The notes under the pieces are model-generated. The model was not told the origin of the DNA. It did no database searches and was given only the letters and a program-made list of their open reading frames with translations. DNA of 64,000 bases. Origin: Mesorhizobium sp. 131-2-1 (GTDB taxonomy: Bacteria > Pseudomonadota > Alphaproteobacteria > Rhizobiales > Rhizobiaceae). Location of the stretch: contig NZ_AP023247.1 in the NCBI RefSeq assembly GCF_016756535.1, forward strand, positions 5,456,501 through 5,520,500, in the 5' to 3' direction. Position numbers and translations under genes: made by a program. Positions 61,679 to 64,000 of this stretch are shown in pieces. The stretch's first letter is position 1; the number at the start of each line of letters is the position of its first letter.

Positions 61679-63451
61679 ATGAGCGAGAATCGTAAGCTAG
61701 CGGCAATCCTAGCTGCAGATGTGGTCGGATACAGCCGGCTCGCGAGCGCGGACGAAGATCTTACTTTGGCGAGATTGCGAACACTGCGCAGCGACCTGAT
61801 CGATCCCACCATCGCAGTGCACAACGGGCGGGTGATCAAGCGCACCGGGGATGGGGCGCTGGTTGAGTTCCGCAGTGTGGTGGATGCCGTGCGCTGCGCC
61901 GTTGAGGTTCAAAACGGCATGGTTGAGCGTAATGCCGGCGTGCCGCAGGACCGCCGCATCGAGTTCAGAATCGGCATCCATCTGGGGGATGTGGTGGAAG
62001 AAAGTGACGGCGACCTGATGGGCGACGGCGTCAACATCGCCTCGCGTCTGGAGGGCGTCGCGTCGCCCGGCGCCATCTGCCTGTCCGAGGATGCCTATCG
62101 CCAGGTCAAGGCGAGGCTCGACCTCTCGGTCAGCGATCTCGGGAGCACGCAGCTCAAGAACATCGCCGAGCCAATCCGGGTCTATTCGCTGCAAGTCGGC
62201 AGCTCCGGGACCAAGGCGGCCGCGGCCTCGGAAACCGCGGCGAGCCGGCCGGCGACGGCAGCGCCGCCGAAGCTGTCGATCGCCGTCCTGCCGTTCGCCA
62301 ACATGAGCGGTGACACCGAACAGGACTACTTCGCCGACGGCATATCTGAAGACATCATCACGGCGCTGTCCAAACTGTCGCAGCTCTTCGTCATCGCACG
62401 CAATTCCTCGTTCACCTTCAAGGGCCAGAACGTCCATGTGCAGGAGGTGGGCGCGAAGCTCGGTGTTCGGCATGTACTTGAGGGCAGCGTACGCAAGTCG
62501 GGGAACAGGGTGCGCATCACCGCGCAGCTCATCGATGCAACCACGGGCGGCCATCTTTGGGCGGAGCGGTTCGATCGCGACCTCACCGACATATTCGCCG
62601 TGCAGGACGACGTGACGCAGCAGATCGTCGGTGCGCTGGCGCTCAATCTGACTGAGGGTGACCGTCAGCGGCTGGCGCCCGAGCACTCGCGTAACACGGA
62701 GGCGTATGACTATTTACTGCGGGGCCGGGAGCTGTGGCACCGGCTGACGAAGGAGACGAACGTCGCGGCCCGCGACCTCTTGCAACGTGCCATCGAACTG
62801 GACCCGAAGTTTGCCTCTGCCCACGCTTTCCTCGCCCTCACGCACGGCGTCGATTACCTGAATAGGTGGAGTGCATCGCCGCCGGAATCGATGGCGCAAG
62901 CGGAAGAGGCCGCAACGCGAGCGGTAACGCTGGATGGCAGCGATCCCTGGGCGCACTGGGCGCTGGCTATAACCAAGCTATATACACGACGGCACGATGA
63001 CGCCATCGACGAGGCCGAGCGCGCGATAGTCCTCAATCCGAACTTCGCCGAGGGGCACGTCATCCTCGGCGAGGCGCTGTACTATTCGGGCAGATCCGAG
63101 GAGGCCCTCGAGAGTTACGCCCGGGGAAAGATCTTGAATCCATACTTTCCGGATGTGCTTCTGCACTTCCAGGCTTTGGCCCAGTTTCAGCTAGGAAGGT
63201 ACGAAGCGGCCGTTGACCTCTTGCTGCAACGGCTGGCTCGCAACACCGTCACCGACGTCTCGCGCGCGCTTCTAGCCGCCAGCTATGGCCATTTGGGCCG
63301 CTTCGCCGAGGCCCGCGCGGCATGGCAGGAGGTGCTTCGCGTCAACCCCGATTATTCGCTGGAATACCGTCGCAAAGTCATGCCCTACAAGAACCCTGCC
63401 GATTTCGAACTCATGGTCGAAGGGCTCCGCAAGGCTGGTGTCGTGCAATGA
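61679..63451 (+). CDS. Class III adenylate/guanylate cyclase with TolB-like and TPR domains
   Basis: A 590-residue protein of a type expanded in rhizobia. Cyclase domain about 5-170: metal Asp14 (AADVVGYSRL), Lys54 (VIKRTGDG) and Asp58, GDGVNIASRLEG with the Asn/Arg transition-state pair. After a linker, a TolB-like alpha/beta segment (LSIAVLPFANMSGDTEQDYF, about 200-320) and five or more TPR helices to the end. GAGGAG stands about nine bases before ATG 61679. No membrane segment. Divergent from a second cyclase 242 bases away, which suggests joint regulation. Confidence 0.88.
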   Translation: MSENRKLAAILAADVVGYSRLASADEDLTLARLRTLRSDLIDPTIAVHNGRVIKRTGDGALVEFRSVVDAVRCAVEVQNGMVERNAGVPQDRRIEFRIGIHLGDVVEESDGDLMGDGVNIASRLEGVASPGAICLSEDAYRQVKARLDLSVSDLGSTQLKNIAEPIRVYSLQVGSSGTKAAAASETAASRPATAAPPKLSIAVLPFANMSGDTEQDYFADGISEDIITALSKLSQLFVIARNSSFTFKGQNVHVQEVGAKLGVRHVLEGSVRKSGNRVRITAQLIDATTGGHLWAERFDRDLTDIFAVQDDVTQQIVGALALNLTEGDRQRLAPEHSRNTEAYDYLLRGRELWHRLTKETNVAARDLLQRAIELDPKFASAHAFLALTHGVDYLNRWSASPPESMAQAEEAATRAVTLDGSDPWAHWALAITKLYTRRHDDAIDEAERAIVLNPNFAEGHVILGEALYYSGRSEEALESYARGKILNPYFPDVLLHFQALAQFQLGRYEAAVDLLLQRLARNTVTDVSRALLAASYGHLGRFAEARAAWQEVLRVNPDYSLEYRRKVMPYKNPADFELMVEGLRKAGVVQ

Positions 63452-63795
63452 CAGGTGAGTCAGGTCAGGCTTGTTTATGAGCGCAATGGCGAGGACCAGA
63501 TGATCCTCACCAGAGCGGTGAAGAAATGCGCGAGCAGCCCCGGCGCATCGACCTCAGCTCTAAGCCGTCGGGCATGACCGCTTGCCATTCAAGCCTGTCA
63601 TCAAGTCCTTTTTGCCTACCTCTAATTCGCTCCGATCTTGACAGAGCAAGTGCTGCCATCCGATGCCGTCATCCGTTTTGACATTCGCCGACCCCTGCCG
63701 AAGAAGACGAAAGCTCGATGATCCAGGACAATGCTACCGTAGGCGGTGTGGTACCGATGTTCGATGCCGAGCAAGCCAGGCGCGGGTAAGACGGC
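63452..63795 (+). other. Intergenic region without a clear gene
   Basis: A 344-base gap between the cyclase and the glycosyltransferase. I see no supportable coding gene; a 60-codon minus-strand frame (63622-63804) has no recognisable family. A TTGACA hexamer at 63638-63643 may be the -35 box of a promoter for the glycosyltransferase. Confidence 0.5.
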
Positions 63796-64000
63796 GTGGC
63801 ACATAATCCCCTGGTTTCAATCGTAGTGCCTGCGCACAACGCGGAGGCGACGCTGGCGCGCGCGCTCGATTGCCTTCTCGATCAGGAAATAGCGGATTGG
63901 GAGGCGATCATCGTCGATGACGCTTCCACCGACAGCACCCCCGCGATCATCGCCGGTTATGAGCACGACGCCCGATTTCGCACGTTGAGGTCTTGCGCGC
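63796..64000 (+). CDS. Family 2 glycosyltransferase, N-terminal part
   Basis: The first 68 codons of a GT-A glycosyltransferase; the gene runs past the right edge. PLVSIVVPAHNAEATL is the nucleotide-sugar-binding start of GT2 enzymes, and AIIVDDASTDST carries the conserved Asp residues. A stop codon lies nine bases before, so the GTG at 63796 is the only possible start in this frame; its ribosome site (GGGTAAG) is weak. It probably builds a surface or exopolysaccharide. Acceptor and sugar are unknown. Confidence 0.85.
   Translation, partial: MAHNPLVSIVVPAHNAEATLARALDCLLDQEIADWEAIIVDDASTDSTPAIIAGYEHDARFRTLRSCA

Noticed and set aside
63622..63804. A 60-codon minus-strand frame as a small gene
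   Set aside because: No recognisable family, no good ribosome site and overlap with the glycosyltransferase start.

Overview
The window is GC-rich and densely coded, and it looks like the chromosome of an alphaproteobacterium of the order Rhizobiales, most likely a Mesorhizobium-type rhizobium. The reasons are the many ABC uptake systems paired with catabolic enzymes, ATGA-overlapping operons, LacI/GntR/LysR/Lrp regulators, MetNIQ, class III cyclases with TPR domains, and palindromic intergenic repeats of a rhizobial kind (1372-1414, 45952-45974, 46259-46282). The taxon is inferred from gene style. No rRNA, tRNA, CRISPR array or complete insertion sequence was found.

Layout. 1-3114 is the end of a 4-hydroxyphenylacetate/homoprotocatechuate meta-cleavage operon (hpaE end, hpaD, an FAH-fold enzyme, hpaH). 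3318-9841 holds a 2OG-Fe(II) oxygenase, the methionine importer metQ-metN-metI, an SDR, anmK and an acetyltransferase. 9968-19187 is a divergent catabolic locus around a GntR repressor: a Liv-type ABC importer, an FAD oxidase, an aldo/keto reductase and two conserved proteins of unknown function (TIGR04076-like and DUF3830-like). 19179-20960 is an MFS exporter divergent from an Lrp regulator. 21154-36148 is a large carbohydrate locus: LacI regulator, esterase, two Gfo/Idh/MocA dehydrogenases, class I aldolase, PfkB kinase, sugar ABC transporter, two TIM-barrel isomerase-like proteins, lactonase-like hydrolase, RPE-like epimerase and ROK kinase. 36123-38818 holds a small secreted protein, a LysR regulator divergent from a DsbA-like protein, and an NAD(P)-binding protein.

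39048-47148 is a type I secretion island: an orphan LuxR/NarL-type regulator, a 696-residue non-RTX cargo with a duplicated domain, the ABC exporter, the HlyD adaptor and a SapC-family protein. Two related copies of a roughly 110-bp element with a 22-bp near-palindrome lie upstream of the cargo and upstream of the exporter, and probably couple their transcription.

47324-57353 is the most unusual part, a compact nonribosomal peptide-type biosynthetic cluster. It contains an Sfp/EntD-type phosphopantetheinyl transferase, a 2109-residue synthetase with the order acyl-ligase, PCP, C, A, PCP and then a complete malate/L-lactate dehydrogenase (LDH2/DpkA) domain, a free-standing A domain, and a PCP-thioesterase whose nucleophile is Cys instead of Ser. 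Both later A domains lack the Asp that normally holds the alpha-amino group. I infer that alpha-keto (or other non-amino) acids are loaded and that the fused LDH2 domain reduces one on the carrier protein, followed by Cys-thioesterase release. The last module has no condensation domain.

57437-64000 holds a peroxiredoxin-like protein, two divergent class III cyclase-TPR signalling proteins and the start of a family 2 glycosyltransferase.
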